Below are positions 8,146-14,731 of a stretch of 27,575 bases of DNA, piece after piece. The stretch is from RGIG464 sp045643185 (GTDB lineage Bacteria > Myxococcota_A > Bradymonadia > UBA4248), in the NCBI GenBank assembly GCA_045643185.1, contig JAZUKH010000105.1, positions 1 to 27,575 on the forward strand, in the 5' to 3' direction. Numbering within the stretch: the stretch's first letter is position 1; every line of letters starts with the position of its first letter. A program made the position numbers and the translations under genes. The notes below the pieces were generated by a model that ran no database searches, was not told the DNA's origin, and worked only from the letters and a program-made list of their open reading frames with translations.

Positions 8146-8447
8146 AGGCGTATTGAGCGAGAGAGACGGGCGGTCGCTCGTCTCACCGAGCGAGATAGCC
8201 GAGGTACGACGGCGTATTTCCCCATGAAGCTGCGTAGCAGCGACAGGGGAAATAGCCGCCGCGCGTCCGACGTATTCGCAACGCGAATAGGCGGCGCAAA
8301 TATTAACGAGGCCGTATGCCGGAACGGCATAGGCCGAAGCGACGACGTATTTCCCCATGAAGCTGCGTAGCATACTACGCAGCGACTGGGGAAATAGGCG
8401 GCGCGCGTCCGACGTATTCGCAACGCGAATAGGCGGCGCAAATATTA
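8146..8447. repeat. Cluster of six bulged-G hairpin repeats
   Basis: Six elements follow each other between the AAA/nuclease stop (8135) and the EEP gene stop (8465): about 8146-8201, 8210-8261, 8263-8295, 8310-8335, 8344-8403 and 8406-8440. Each has the pattern stem, bulged G, TAT, inner part, ATA, stem. The 45-nt block 8261-8305 is repeated exactly at 8403-8447. The inner part is a short loop in some copies and a nested palindrome in others, for example GCTGCGTAG / CTACGCAGC at 8362-8383. The same position in 8229-8241 holds a 9-nt-shorter version. The whole interval between the two convergent genes consists of this material and contains no gene. Confidence 0.88.
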
Positions 8448-8464
8448 TCGTTGAATCGGCAAGA

Positions 8465-9391
8465 TCAGAAACGATAGGTGCTCCTTACCGCGCAGTGGTC
8501 GCTGTCACTGAAACCTGTACCGGTGGTCTCACATTCGACCGTTGTGTCCTGGTGATAACTGGCCAGGTTTTCATTATGGAAAATATAGTCGAATCGGGCT
8601 GTATGTTTCCAGCTTGTGGCATTTTCGCTGAGCGTACCGACGCTAGCGTTGATCAGGTTGCCTTCATCATGCAACGTAGCGATAGGGACGGAATCCGGGT
8701 AATCGTTCAAATCTCCGCCAAAAGCAATCAGTGCGTCGGATTGGGCATCGTTCGCAGCTTTGATGATCTGACTGGTAATCTTGGCTTCGATCTCACGTCG
8801 TTCGCCACTCGGATCGGTCGCTTTGGAGACGAAATGTGTCGTGAAAACCTTCACGACAAGCCCGTCTTCGACCTCAATGTCAGCTTCAATAAGTTCGCGT
8901 GCCAATTTCTTATTGGTGTTTGTTGAGGGCAGTATGAAGTCGGTCTCAGGACGGTGCAATTTGATATCAATGATCGGATAACGTGAAATGATCGACACAT
9001 CAACACTTGCAGTCGTGCCCAATTCCCCAAAGACATAGAACGGATAGTTCGGCAGACCTTTGAGCAATTCCTGAAGGAGCGATTCTTTCTCAATCTCCTG
9101 CAGCATAATGATGTCGGCGTTCAGCCGCTTGACGCCGGCCGCAACAAAGTTGAGTTTGTTCTTGTACTCTGACTCGGTGAGTTGTGGCTCGTAGTCGCCC
9201 TTTTCACAAGAGCCTGAATCACAGATCGTGTCGAAGAAATTGTGAACGTTCCATGTGGCAATGCTGAGTTCGACCGGTCGGTTGAGGTCACTGCCATTTT
9301 TTGGGGCGCTCGAATCGTTGGCAGCACAGGCTGGCAATGTGGTGATCAAAAAAGTGAGAGCTAAAAACTTGAGTTTGGATGAAATGAGCAT
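8465..9391 (-). CDS. Exported endonuclease/exonuclease/phosphatase (EEP) family lipoprotein
   Basis: The predicted protein has 308 residues. I start at ATG 9391 because AAGGAA (9401-9406) is 9 nt upstream and a lipoprotein signal follows directly, with lipobox L19-P20-A21-C22; an upstream in-frame extension to 9553 lacks these features. The EEP (DNase I-like, PF03372) signatures are present in order: SIATWNVHNFFD, MLQEIEKES, SIISRYPI, TTHFVSK, FGGDLNDYPDS and the final DSDHCAVRS. The metal-binding Glu, the Asp/Asn pair and the terminal Asp-His are therefore intact. The family cleaves phosphodiester or phosphomonoester bonds; as a lipid-anchored envelope protein it may degrade extracellular nucleic acid or phosphorylated compounds. 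Substrate cannot be told. It is a single gene whose 3' end abuts the hairpin cluster. Confidence 0.9.
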   Translation of the reverse strand: MLISSKLKFLALTFLITTLPACAANDSSAPKNGSDLNRPVELSIATWNVHNFFDTICDSGSCEKGDYEPQLTESEYKNKLNFVAAGVKRLNADIIMLQEIEKESLLQELLKGLPNYPFYVFGELGTTASVDVSIISRYPIIDIKLHRPETDFILPSTNTNKKLARELIEADIEVEDGLVVKVFTTHFVSKATDPSGERREIEAKITSQIIKAANDAQSDALIAFGGDLNDYPDSVPIATLHDEGNLINASVGTLSENATSWKHTARFDYIFHNENLASYHQDTTVECETTGTGFSDSDHCAVRSTYRF

Positions 9392-9460
9392 GCGTTGAGC
9401 TTCCTTGCAAGAGGGTTTTAGGTGAGACTGCCTCAATGCAGTCATGTTTTCTTGCCCTTT

Positions 9461-9498
9461 AATATTGCCAGCCCGTTCAAAAACGTGACATTTTTTTT
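9461..9498 (-). promoter_or_regulatory. Bipartite upstream motif of the EEP gene (inverted copy)
   Basis: On the minus strand an A run is followed by TGTCACGTTT, nine bases, then CTGGCAATAT. The same two 10-mers with the same 9-nt gap occur on the plus strand at 9718-9746. This copy ends about 70 nt before the EEP start codon, so it is well placed as a promoter or operator. It does not fit the sigma-54 spacing (GG-N10-GC is absent). A shared alternative sigma factor or regulator is inference. Confidence 0.5.
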
Positions 9499-9710
9499 CG
9501 CTTTTTTTCGCTTTTTTTTGCATTCGTCCTGAAAACGCACGAATAACAGCCAATCATAGCACTGATCAGCGTGTAATTTAAGGATGATGACCGATATTTG
9601 CGGAGAATACGTTACGACTCGGCTGAGTGGTGAAAAATGGAAGCACATTTCAATTGTGTACACGCCTCGAAAGGATCGATGTTGTTTATTGTTCACTCAA
9701 AAATAATTTA
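9499..9710. other. Intergenic DNA between the two inverted promoter motifs
   Basis: This is AT-rich DNA with homopolymer runs and no recognisable gene, between the divergent EEP gene and the small transcription unit at 9726-9999. I see nothing else in it. Confidence 0.5.
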
Positions 9711-9753
9711 AAAAAAATGTCACGTTTGAAAATCCGCTGGCAATATATATAGC
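9711..9753 (+). promoter_or_regulatory. Promoter of a small transcription unit
   Basis: An A run, TGTCACGTTT, nine bases and CTGGCAATAT repeat the motif before the EEP gene. Overlapping it, TTGAAA (9726-9731) and TATAGC (9748-9753) are separated by 16 bp and could act as -35 and -10. A start near 9760 would give a leader of about 60 nt to the SD-ATG at 9821. Confidence 0.5.
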
Positions 9754-9820
9754 ATCGAGCAACAGACGTTGTCTCATACATCCAAATCGTTCATTGCCTC
9801 TTACATAAGGAGAATCAGCT

Positions 9821-9859
9821 ATGTATTTCGTGACATTTTTAGAGCGGCTTGCCAAATAA
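9821..9859 (+). CDS. Possible 12-residue leader peptide
   Basis: AAGGAG at 9807-9812 is 8 nt before an ATG that opens a frame of only 12 codons, MYFVTFLERLAK. A second, SD-less ATG at 9868 opens a 28-codon frame ending at 9954 (MTSEMIVEERSGWEPVRSTT and so on), and an intrinsic terminator follows. Promoter, strong SD, short frames and terminator lie within 270 bp, so this may be a small-peptide gene or an mRNA-like small RNA. No homologue is recognised. Confidence 0.35.
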   Translation: MYFVTFLERLAK

Positions 9860-9951
9860 ACGCACGCATGACGAGTGAGATGATCGTTGAAGAGCGTTCA
9901 GGTTGGGAACCGGTTCGTTCGACGACAATCGTTACATGCGTCAGACATAGA

Positions 9952-9999
9952 TAACTCGCCCATGGAAAAGACAGGCCAGTCAGTCTAGGGCGAGTTTTT
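9952..9999 (+). terminator. Intrinsic terminator of the small transcription unit
   Basis: ACTCGCCC (9954-9961) pairs with GGGCGAGT (9988-9995) and is followed by T residues. The loop is long (26 nt). No long gene reads into it from the left, which supports a short transcript starting near 9760. Confidence 0.65.
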
Positions 10000-10242
10000 G
10001 CGCAAAACGGATTAACCCCAAAAGACGTTTTGACGCAACAGAGTTTGGCGGCATTCTCTGGTCTTTGAGCACGACGAAACGTCGGCGTTTGAGCAAACAT
10101 AGCTCAAAGACGAGCAATGAGGCGTTCGTGGATAGGTGTGTCTACCGAGTGGTCTGTTGCAAAAATTCGCGGCGGTGGTGGCGGGGGAGGGCCCTATGTA
10201 ATAGGCGCGTACTCTGTCTGCGCCGCGACGCGGCGCGCGTTA
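10000..10242. other. Non-coding stretch with weak inverted repeats
   Basis: CTTTGAGC (about 10063-10070) can pair with GCTCAAAG (about 10100-10107), and GGGCCCTATGTAATAGGCGC near 10190-10209 is a small imperfect palindrome. I see no convincing gene. The GC content rises toward the repeats at 10243 onward. Confidence 0.4.
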
Positions 10243-10338
10243 AGCCAGGCAAGGAGCGCCGCGGCTTGACGTGCCGTCAAGCAGCACGGTCAAACGGATA
10301 TAGCCAGGCAAGGAGCGCCGCGGCTTGACGTGCCGTCA
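10243..10338. repeat. Direct repeat, two 37-bp copies containing a palindrome
   Basis: An identical 37-nt block lies at 10243-10279 and 10302-10338; it starts AGCCAGGCAAGGAGCGCCG and ends GACGTGCCGTCA. The copy centres are 59 bp apart. In the first copy GCTTGACG and CGTCAAGC (10264-10282) form a perfect 8-bp hairpin with a TGC loop. The AGCCAGGC start is also found inverted at the bulged-G hairpin at 10398-10429, linking the two repeat types. Confidence 0.85.
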
Positions 10339-10360
10339 GTTTGTGTGTTCGCCGAGCGCC

Positions 10361-10395
10361 AAAAAAAGCCGCGTATGCCAAAGGCATAGCGGCTT
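10361..10395 (-). terminator. thrS terminator formed by a bulged hairpin repeat
   Basis: Read on the minus strand, AAGCCGC, TAT, GCC, TTT loop, GGC, ATA, an unpaired C, GCGGCTT and then a T run form an intrinsic terminator about 50 nt past the thrS stop. It has the same bulged TAT/ATA architecture as the dispersed repeats, so a repeat appears to have been adopted as terminator. Confidence 0.85.
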
Positions 10396-10397
10396 TG

Positions 10398-10429
10398 GCC
10401 AGGCGTATCGGCATCGCCGATAGCCTGGC
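10398..10429. repeat. Bulged-G hairpin repeat next to the thrS terminator
   Basis: GCCAGGC, bulged G, TAT, CGGC, ATC loop, GCCG, ATA, GCCTGGC forms a 14-bp stem with one unpaired G. It lies directly beside the terminator hairpin at 10366-10395. The stem sequence is unrelated to that neighbour, but the TAT/ATA plus bulge position is identical. Confidence 0.88.
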
Positions 10430-10447
10430 TTCAAAAAAGAATAGAAA

Positions 10448-12277
10448 TTAATATTCCTGATCTTCTTTATCTTCGTCTTCAGGATTAATGAAGGCATCGA
10501 GATCGAGTTTTTTGATATTGACGTCGAGGACGCGGTTTTTAGCGTGATCGAGGATCTCATCGCGAATGACATCAGGAGCCATGACGCCACGTTCACCATC
10601 TTTGTAGGAGCGGACGTTAACGGTCTTATCTTCGACTTCTTTTTTGCCGATGACGATCATATAAGGTGTTTTTTGGATGGTTGCCTGACGGATTTTGTAA
10701 CCGATCTTTTCGCTACGGTCATCGACGAAGGTACGAATACCAGCGGCTTCCCACTGAGCAGCGATTTCGCGGCAGTAGGGAAGAGATTCGTCGGTGATGG
10801 GGAGAATAGCGGCCTGAACAGGCGCGAGCCAAGTGGGGAAGGCACCGGCGAGGTGTTCGATCATAATGCCGATAAAACGCTCGTATGAGCCAAAGATGGC
10901 GCGGTGAATAACGACGGGGCGAGCCGTGGTATTTTCGGGCGTAATATATTCGAGTTCGAAGCGTTCGGGCAACTGGAAGTCGAGCTGAATCGTTGCGCAC
11001 TGGATCTGACGACCGAGTGAATCTTTGATGAGGATATCGATCTTTGGACCGTAGAAAGCGCCGTCTTTCGGATTGAGTTTGTAATCAATGCCGTTGTCGG
11101 TGAGGGCTTTAGCGAGTGCCGCTTCGGCCTGATCCCAGAGTTCGATCTTGCCCATATAATCGTCGGGGCGTGTTGAGAGATAGAATTTATATTCGAGGTC
11201 AAAAAGCTGATAGAAGCTGGCGATGAGCTTAATGAGTTTACCGATTTCTTCAGCGATCTGATCGGGGGCGACGAAGAGGTGGGCATCATCCTGCATGAAC
11301 TGTCGAACGCGCGTGAGACCGGAGAGGGCGCCGCTAAGTTCATTACGGTGCAAGGTCTGGCGTTCAGCGACGCGGAGCGGAAGTTCGCGGTAGGAATGAG
11401 GACGCTGTTTGTAGAACAGCATCGTGTCCGGGCAGTTCATGGGCTTAAGGCACATCATTTTGCCGTCGACTTCGAGTTTGAACATAGCGTCGGCGTAATG
11501 ATCGAGGTGGCCCGAAACTTTATAGAGTTCCGAATCGTACATGATCGGGTTGAAGATCTCGACGTAGCCTTGATCGCGCTGAACTTCCGACCACAGATCG
11601 TGGAGTTGTTTATAGATTGTATAGCCTTTAGGCTGCCAGAAAATGCAGCCGGGGGCATAAGGATGCATGAAGAAGAGCTCGAGTTCCTTACCGAGTTTAC
11701 GGTGATCGCGTTTTTTAGCTTCTTCCTGGATCTCGAGGTAGGCGTCGAGTTCAGCTTTGGTCGACCAGACGGTACCGTAGATACGCTGGAGCATGGGCTT
11801 AGTGGAATCACCACGCCAATAGGCGCCAGCGATGCTCGTCAGTTTGAAGTGTTTGCATTCACCGGTGCGGCGAACGTGAGGACCTGCGCACAGATCAGTG
11901 AAAGTGGACTGTTTGTAGATCGAGACGGTCTCGTCTTTAATGCCTTCGATCAGTTCGAGTTTGTAGGGCTGATCTTTGAAGAATTCGCACGCTTCCGCTT
12001 TAGTCATGCTGGAATGCTCGAACGGCACATTCGCTTTGATGATCTCTTTCATCTTTTTAGAGATGGTTTCGAGGTCGTCTTCGGTCAACGGGCGAGGCAA
12101 ATCGAAATCATAATAAAACCCGTCAGCGATGGCGGGACCGATAGCAAATTTAGCATCGGGGAAGATCGATCTTACGGCTTCAGCCATGATGTGGCTGGCC
12201 GAGTGGCGAATGCGATAAAGTTTATCCGCGCGAGACAAACCCGCGTTTTCCGCATTTTCACAACAATGTTCACACAT
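10448..12277 (-). CDS. thrS: Threonyl-tRNA synthetase lacking the TGS domain
   Basis: The product has 609 residues and charges tRNA-Thr with threonine in the cytoplasm. The editing domain has H25 and H29 (RHSASH) plus C130 and H134 (LCAGPH). The class II core has the zinc ligands C276, H333 (MQDDAH) and H458 (VVIHRA), with RNELSGALSGLTRVRQF as motif 2; a C-terminal anticodon-binding domain ends in an acidic tail. Compared with E. coli ThrS, the N-terminal TGS domain of about 60 residues is missing and replaced by the 13-residue MCEHCCENAENAG. An AGGTGA (12281-12286) precedes the ATG closely, and no longer in-frame start is apparent. A terminator-like hairpin lies just upstream, behind a small basic-protein gene, so expression may depend on readthrough. 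Confidence 0.97.
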   Translation of the reverse strand: MCEHCCENAENAGLSRADKLYRIRHSASHIMAEAVRSIFPDAKFAIGPAIADGFYYDFDLPRPLTEDDLETISKKMKEIIKANVPFEHSSMTKAEACEFFKDQPYKLELIEGIKDETVSIYKQSTFTDLCAGPHVRRTGECKHFKLTSIAGAYWRGDSTKPMLQRIYGTVWSTKAELDAYLEIQEEAKKRDHRKLGKELELFFMHPYAPGCIFWQPKGYTIYKQLHDLWSEVQRDQGYVEIFNPIMYDSELYKVSGHLDHYADAMFKLEVDGKMMCLKPMNCPDTMLFYKQRPHSYRELPLRVAERQTLHRNELSGALSGLTRVRQFMQDDAHLFVAPDQIAEEIGKLIKLIASFYQLFDLEYKFYLSTRPDDYMGKIELWDQAEAALAKALTDNGIDYKLNPKDGAFYGPKIDILIKDSLGRQIQCATIQLDFQLPERFELEYITPENTTARPVVIHRAIFGSYERFIGIMIEHLAGAFPTWLAPVQAAILPITDESLPYCREIAAQWEAAGIRTFVDDRSEKIGYKIRQATIQKTPYMIVIGKKEVEDKTVNVRSYKDGERGVMAPDVIRDEILDHAKNRVLDVNIKKLDLDAFINPEDEDKEDQEY

Positions 12278-12302
12278 ATTTCACCTGTATCTTGTGACGG
12301 GC

Positions 12303-12347
12303 ACAAAAAAAGCTGAATCGCAAAGCCAATACGCCATGCGATCCAGC
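12303..12347 (-). terminator. Terminator or attenuator between the small basic protein gene and thrS
   Basis: On the minus strand GCTGGATCGCA pairs with TGCGATTCAGC (one G-T wobble) and a run of seven T follows. The T run ends only about 18 nt before the thrS SD, leaving no room for a separate thrS promoter after it. Either transcription reads through, which would make this an attenuator, or a promoter overlaps the hairpin. Confidence 0.8.
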
Positions 12348-12369
12348 ATTTATAATTGAAGAGCCTAAA

Positions 12370-12474
12370 TTACTTCTTAGCCGCAGCCATGGCGCGACGG
12401 ATGCGATCTTTTTTCTTATTCTGTTCTTTAATGCGGCTCATTTTAAGACTATGACGACGATCACCTCTTCCCAT
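12370..12474 (-). CDS. 34-residue basic protein resembling ribosomal bTHX
   Basis: AAGGAG (12481-12486) lies 6 nt before ATG 12474. The frame can be extended upstream to 12567, but the SD and the leader hairpin argue against that. The product starts MGRGDRRHSLKMSR and is very rich in Lys and Arg, ending RRAMAAAKK. The MG(R/K)GDRR start resembles the small ribosomal protein bTHX (MGKGDRRT in Thermus, from memory), although the rest differs. A role in the ribosome or RNA binding is therefore a reasonable inference, not a proof. It has its own sigma-70-like promoter and a structured leader, and it precedes thrS on the same strand, a translation-related neighbour. Confidence 0.7.
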   Translation of the reverse strand: MGRGDRRHSLKMSRIKEQNKKKDRIRRAMAAAKK

Positions 12475-12512
12475 GACGAACTCCTTGTTATTTGTTTGTG
12501 GGTCAATAAACG

Positions 12513-12543
12513 GTGCGTGTACCTGAACCTTCAGGAAACGCAC
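12513..12543 (-). promoter_or_regulatory. Structured 5' leader of the small basic protein gene
   Basis: On the minus strand GTGCGT pairs with ACGCAC, enclosing a second stem CCTGAA / TTCAGG with a two-base turn. It sits between the predicted transcript start (about 12550) and the SD (12481-12486). A structured leader before a ribosomal-type gene is a classic place for autogenous control, which is inference here. Confidence 0.55.
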
Positions 12544-12556
12544 AAAAAGGCGCTTA

Positions 12557-12585
12557 AAACTAGTCATTTAGCGCGTTTTAGTCAA
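12557..12585 (-). promoter_or_regulatory. Sigma-70-type promoter of the small basic protein / thrS unit
   Basis: On the minus strand TTGACT (12580-12585) and TAGTTT (12557-12562) are separated by exactly 17 bp. The leader would be about 75 nt. This is the only good promoter I see upstream of thrS. Confidence 0.65.
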
Positions 12586-12667
12586 GCTGTTTCCACTCGC
12601 CCGACGATTCGATGTGATATCTCAGATGGGTATAAACGCCCAATTGCCTATTATTATAGGTATTTTA

Positions 12668-12693
12668 GGCGCGGCTATTTCATACGCCGCGCC
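12668..12693. repeat. Minimal bulged-G hairpin repeat
   Basis: On the minus strand GGCGCGGC, bulged G, TAT, GAA loop, ATA, GCCGCGCC. It is the shortest member of the family: 8-bp stem, TAT/ATA, and only three loop bases. It lies in the convergence-free gap between the minus-strand lipoprotein (stop 12839) and the small basic protein gene. Confidence 0.85.
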
Positions 12694-12710
12694 CGCGTCG
12701 CTTCTCCCTC

Positions 12711-12769
12711 GCATCCGTTGCGATGTAGAGACGTGCGGGCCGCGCGTCTCTACATCGCGATACGGATGC
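12711..12769. repeat. 59-nt palindrome with GTAGAGACG core
   Basis: GCATCCGT...ACGGATGC closes an inner stem TGCGATGTAGAGACG / CGTCTCTACATCGCG. The GTAGAGACG / CGTCTCTAC arms recur in the core of the element at 20128-20197. Similar GTAGAGACG palindromes are, as I recall, dispersed in other bacterial phyla. Confidence 0.85.
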
Positions 12770-12838
12770 TCGGTCAATACGCGACGCGTTTTTCTTATTT
12801 ACGACACAACTTGGTTGGTTTCCTCAACTGAGCTGTCA

Positions 12839-14674
12839 CTATTCGATCTTATCACCGAGGATATAGAGATCGTCGATTCGGAACCTGGCGTTAACATCCT
12901 TGGTCGCCGCGTAGGTGTACAGATTCAGTGTGACGTCAGCGTTTTCAGCACTGTTCAGATAAAACGACCAGGGTTCCCATGAACGGTCTGTATTCTTCAT
13001 GGTGTAATTGTCTGCCGTTTTGGTCTCATTGCCGATGGTCATAGTTGCCGAAAGGTTACCACTGGAAGTGGAACTCATCGCGACGTACATTTGCACGCGA
13101 ATGTTCTGATATCCGTTTGTTGAAAACTTGACGGAGTAGTGTTTGGAAGCCGCGCTCACGCTCGTAGCTTCGCTCCAATGGTCGGAGGATATAGCCATAT
13201 CGGTGGCGTAATCGCCCGAACGGCCTGAGACGAGGAGCATCTCAGTCTTGCCATCCGACCCGGCCGTGATGGTCACCACGGCGTCAGGATCGGCGCCAGA
13301 ATCGGCTTTGGCGCGCGACACAACGGCGTTTTTGGCGCCCAGCGTGTTAAAACCCCAATAAGCGATGACATCGCCATCCACGTGTTCTTGTTCAACGACG
13401 TAGGAACGATATTTGGTATCATCGACGATGCCTTCGTCAGACGGGTATCCCATTTGGATCGGGCACGTGTAGTAGCTGTCATTGCCGCCATGGCCGTTGA
13501 CCTGAAACACGCAGTCATAAGTGCCCGGGCCCCAGTTATTGGCTTTGAGATAGGCTTCCATGGTGTGGTCACCAGTGGCCGATTCAGCGCCATCGACGAT
13601 GACGTATTGCGTCAGGTCGGACGTGTGTCCCCAATTATAGGTTGGGATCTCGCGATGACCGCAGCGGACGCGGCCGACAAGTTCATCGATCGTTTCATCG
13701 GTCGTCACATGGATCACGCCTTTGAGCCACACATTATCGTCGCCCTCGAACGTCGTCGTTTCGAGCGACACGAATTCGCAGGTCTGAATGCCGTCACGGG
13801 GCTGGTCAGCAAAGGCACACGTGCCTTTACCATACTGTTTGCAGTCACGACTGCAGCTGGGTTCGCCGCCCGGTTTCCACGTCAGACCGCGTGAAGACGC
13901 ATCAAAATACTCGTCACAGGACGGGAACGTCGAATGCATTGGCAAGCCCGTCACCAGGTTCGTATCACAAAGTTCGCCGTTCTGCAGAATGCCGTCACCA
14001 CACGTCGTGATCTCACAATCGTAGTTCACGATGCCATCACACGAGTCGTTACATTTGACGCGGCCAGTGATCAACTTGCCAGCCGGGATGTCCTTGAATT
14101 CCTCGAGATCCGCACAAGTCGCCGAGCCCACGTCGAAGTTGTCACAAAGCTCGTTTCCATCGATCTTGTCATTGCCACAGAACGAAGGGCCGGCGTTTTG
14201 CTGACAAATGCCGTTGGCGCAGCCATTCGCACAGGTTTCGCGCTTCACGTAGCCGTTATCGCACGACAAGCGTGTGCTGGCGTCTTCGCATGACGCCGTG
14301 TAGGTTTCGACCACGCACGAAACTTGCGACCCCGACACGCATTTGTTGTTTTGACAAGTCTTATCACCCGTACACGGCGTCTCAGTGAGCGTGTGGAACT
14401 GGCAGATCGACAATACGCCGTTTTCACATTTCACGAAGTCGTCGCCACATTGTTGAGACTGAATGGGCAGACACTGGTTATTCTGACAGGCATACGAGCC
14501 CGAACATTCGTTGGTCATCAATACGCCATTGATGCAACGTGAGACCCGGCCATTTTCGCACTTGGTATAATTCCCTTCACACGCGATTTTTCCGCTATCC
14601 TCGCCTTCATCTGAACAACTGCACCAGACGAGGGCCATGGTCATCAGCGCGATGACGTTGAGCGCTTTTTTCAT
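12839..14674 (-). CDS. Large cysteine-rich exported lipoprotein with Myxococcus-type repeats
   Basis: The predicted protein has 611 residues. I start at ATG 14674 (GGAG 8 nt upstream) because a signal peptide follows at once, ending VWCSC; C20 is the likely lipidated residue although the lipobox is not ideal. Three six-cysteine modules follow at 32-68, 76-112 and 120-157 (C-x6/8-C-x7/8-C-x9-C-x3/5-C-x4-C). Next come Myxo_disulf-type units from about 166 to 310 (CGNDKIDGNELCDN, CGDGILQNGELCDTN). The last 180 residues look like a beta-sandwich of carbohydrate-binding type, with alternating strands and ending RFRIDDLYILGD. This is probably a cell-surface binding protein. The gene lies 57 nt behind the small lipoprotein at 14732-14956, whose single six-cysteine module matches module 3 here, so the two likely form an operon. 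Confidence 0.88.
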   Translation of the reverse strand: MKKALNVIALMTMALVWCSCSDEGEDSGKIACEGNYTKCENGRVSRCINGVLMTNECSGSYACQNNQCLPIQSQQCGDDFVKCENGVLSICQFHTLTETPCTGDKTCQNNKCVSGSQVSCVVETYTASCEDASTRLSCDNGYVKRETCANGCANGICQQNAGPSFCGNDKIDGNELCDNFDVGSATCADLEEFKDIPAGKLITGRVKCNDSCDGIVNYDCEITTCGDGILQNGELCDTNLVTGLPMHSTFPSCDEYFDASSRGLTWKPGGEPSCSRDCKQYGKGTCAFADQPRDGIQTCEFVSLETTTFEGDDNVWLKGVIHVTTDETIDELVGRVRCGHREIPTYNWGHTSDLTQYVIVDGAESATGDHTMEAYLKANNWGPGTYDCVFQVNGHGGNDSYYTCPIQMGYPSDEGIVDDTKYRSYVVEQEHVDGDVIAYWGFNTLGAKNAVVSRAKADSGADPDAVVTITAGSDGKTEMLLVSGRSGDYATDMAISSDHWSEATSVSAASKHYSVKFSTNGYQNIRVQMYVAMSSTSSGNLSATMTIGNETKTADNYTMKNTDRSWEPWSFYLNSAENADVTLNLYTYAATKDVNARFRIDDLYILGDKIE

Positions 14675-14731
14675 GCTCCGTACTCCATCATGACAGGCGC
14701 CGCACCTCGGCACGGCGTTGCGTATTGAGAT

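Noticed and set aside
8357..8926. 189-codon plus-strand frame across the hairpin cluster and the EEP 3' end
   Set aside because: It translates hairpin repeats and then the antisense of the EEP gene; no SD or domain is seen.
9392..9553. Longer start for the EEP lipoprotein
   Set aside because: The extension puts 54 residues before a clear lipoprotein signal peptide and ignores the SD at 9401-9406.
9736..9754. Sigma-54 site at CTGGCAATATATATAGC
   Set aside because: The GG and GC are separated by 11 rather than 10 bases, and the -24 and -12 blocks match poorly.
11279..12316. 345-codon plus-strand frame opposite thrS
   Set aside because: It is a mirror frame of thrS, whose full set of synthetase motifs lies on the minus strand; the frame has no SD and no recognisable domain.
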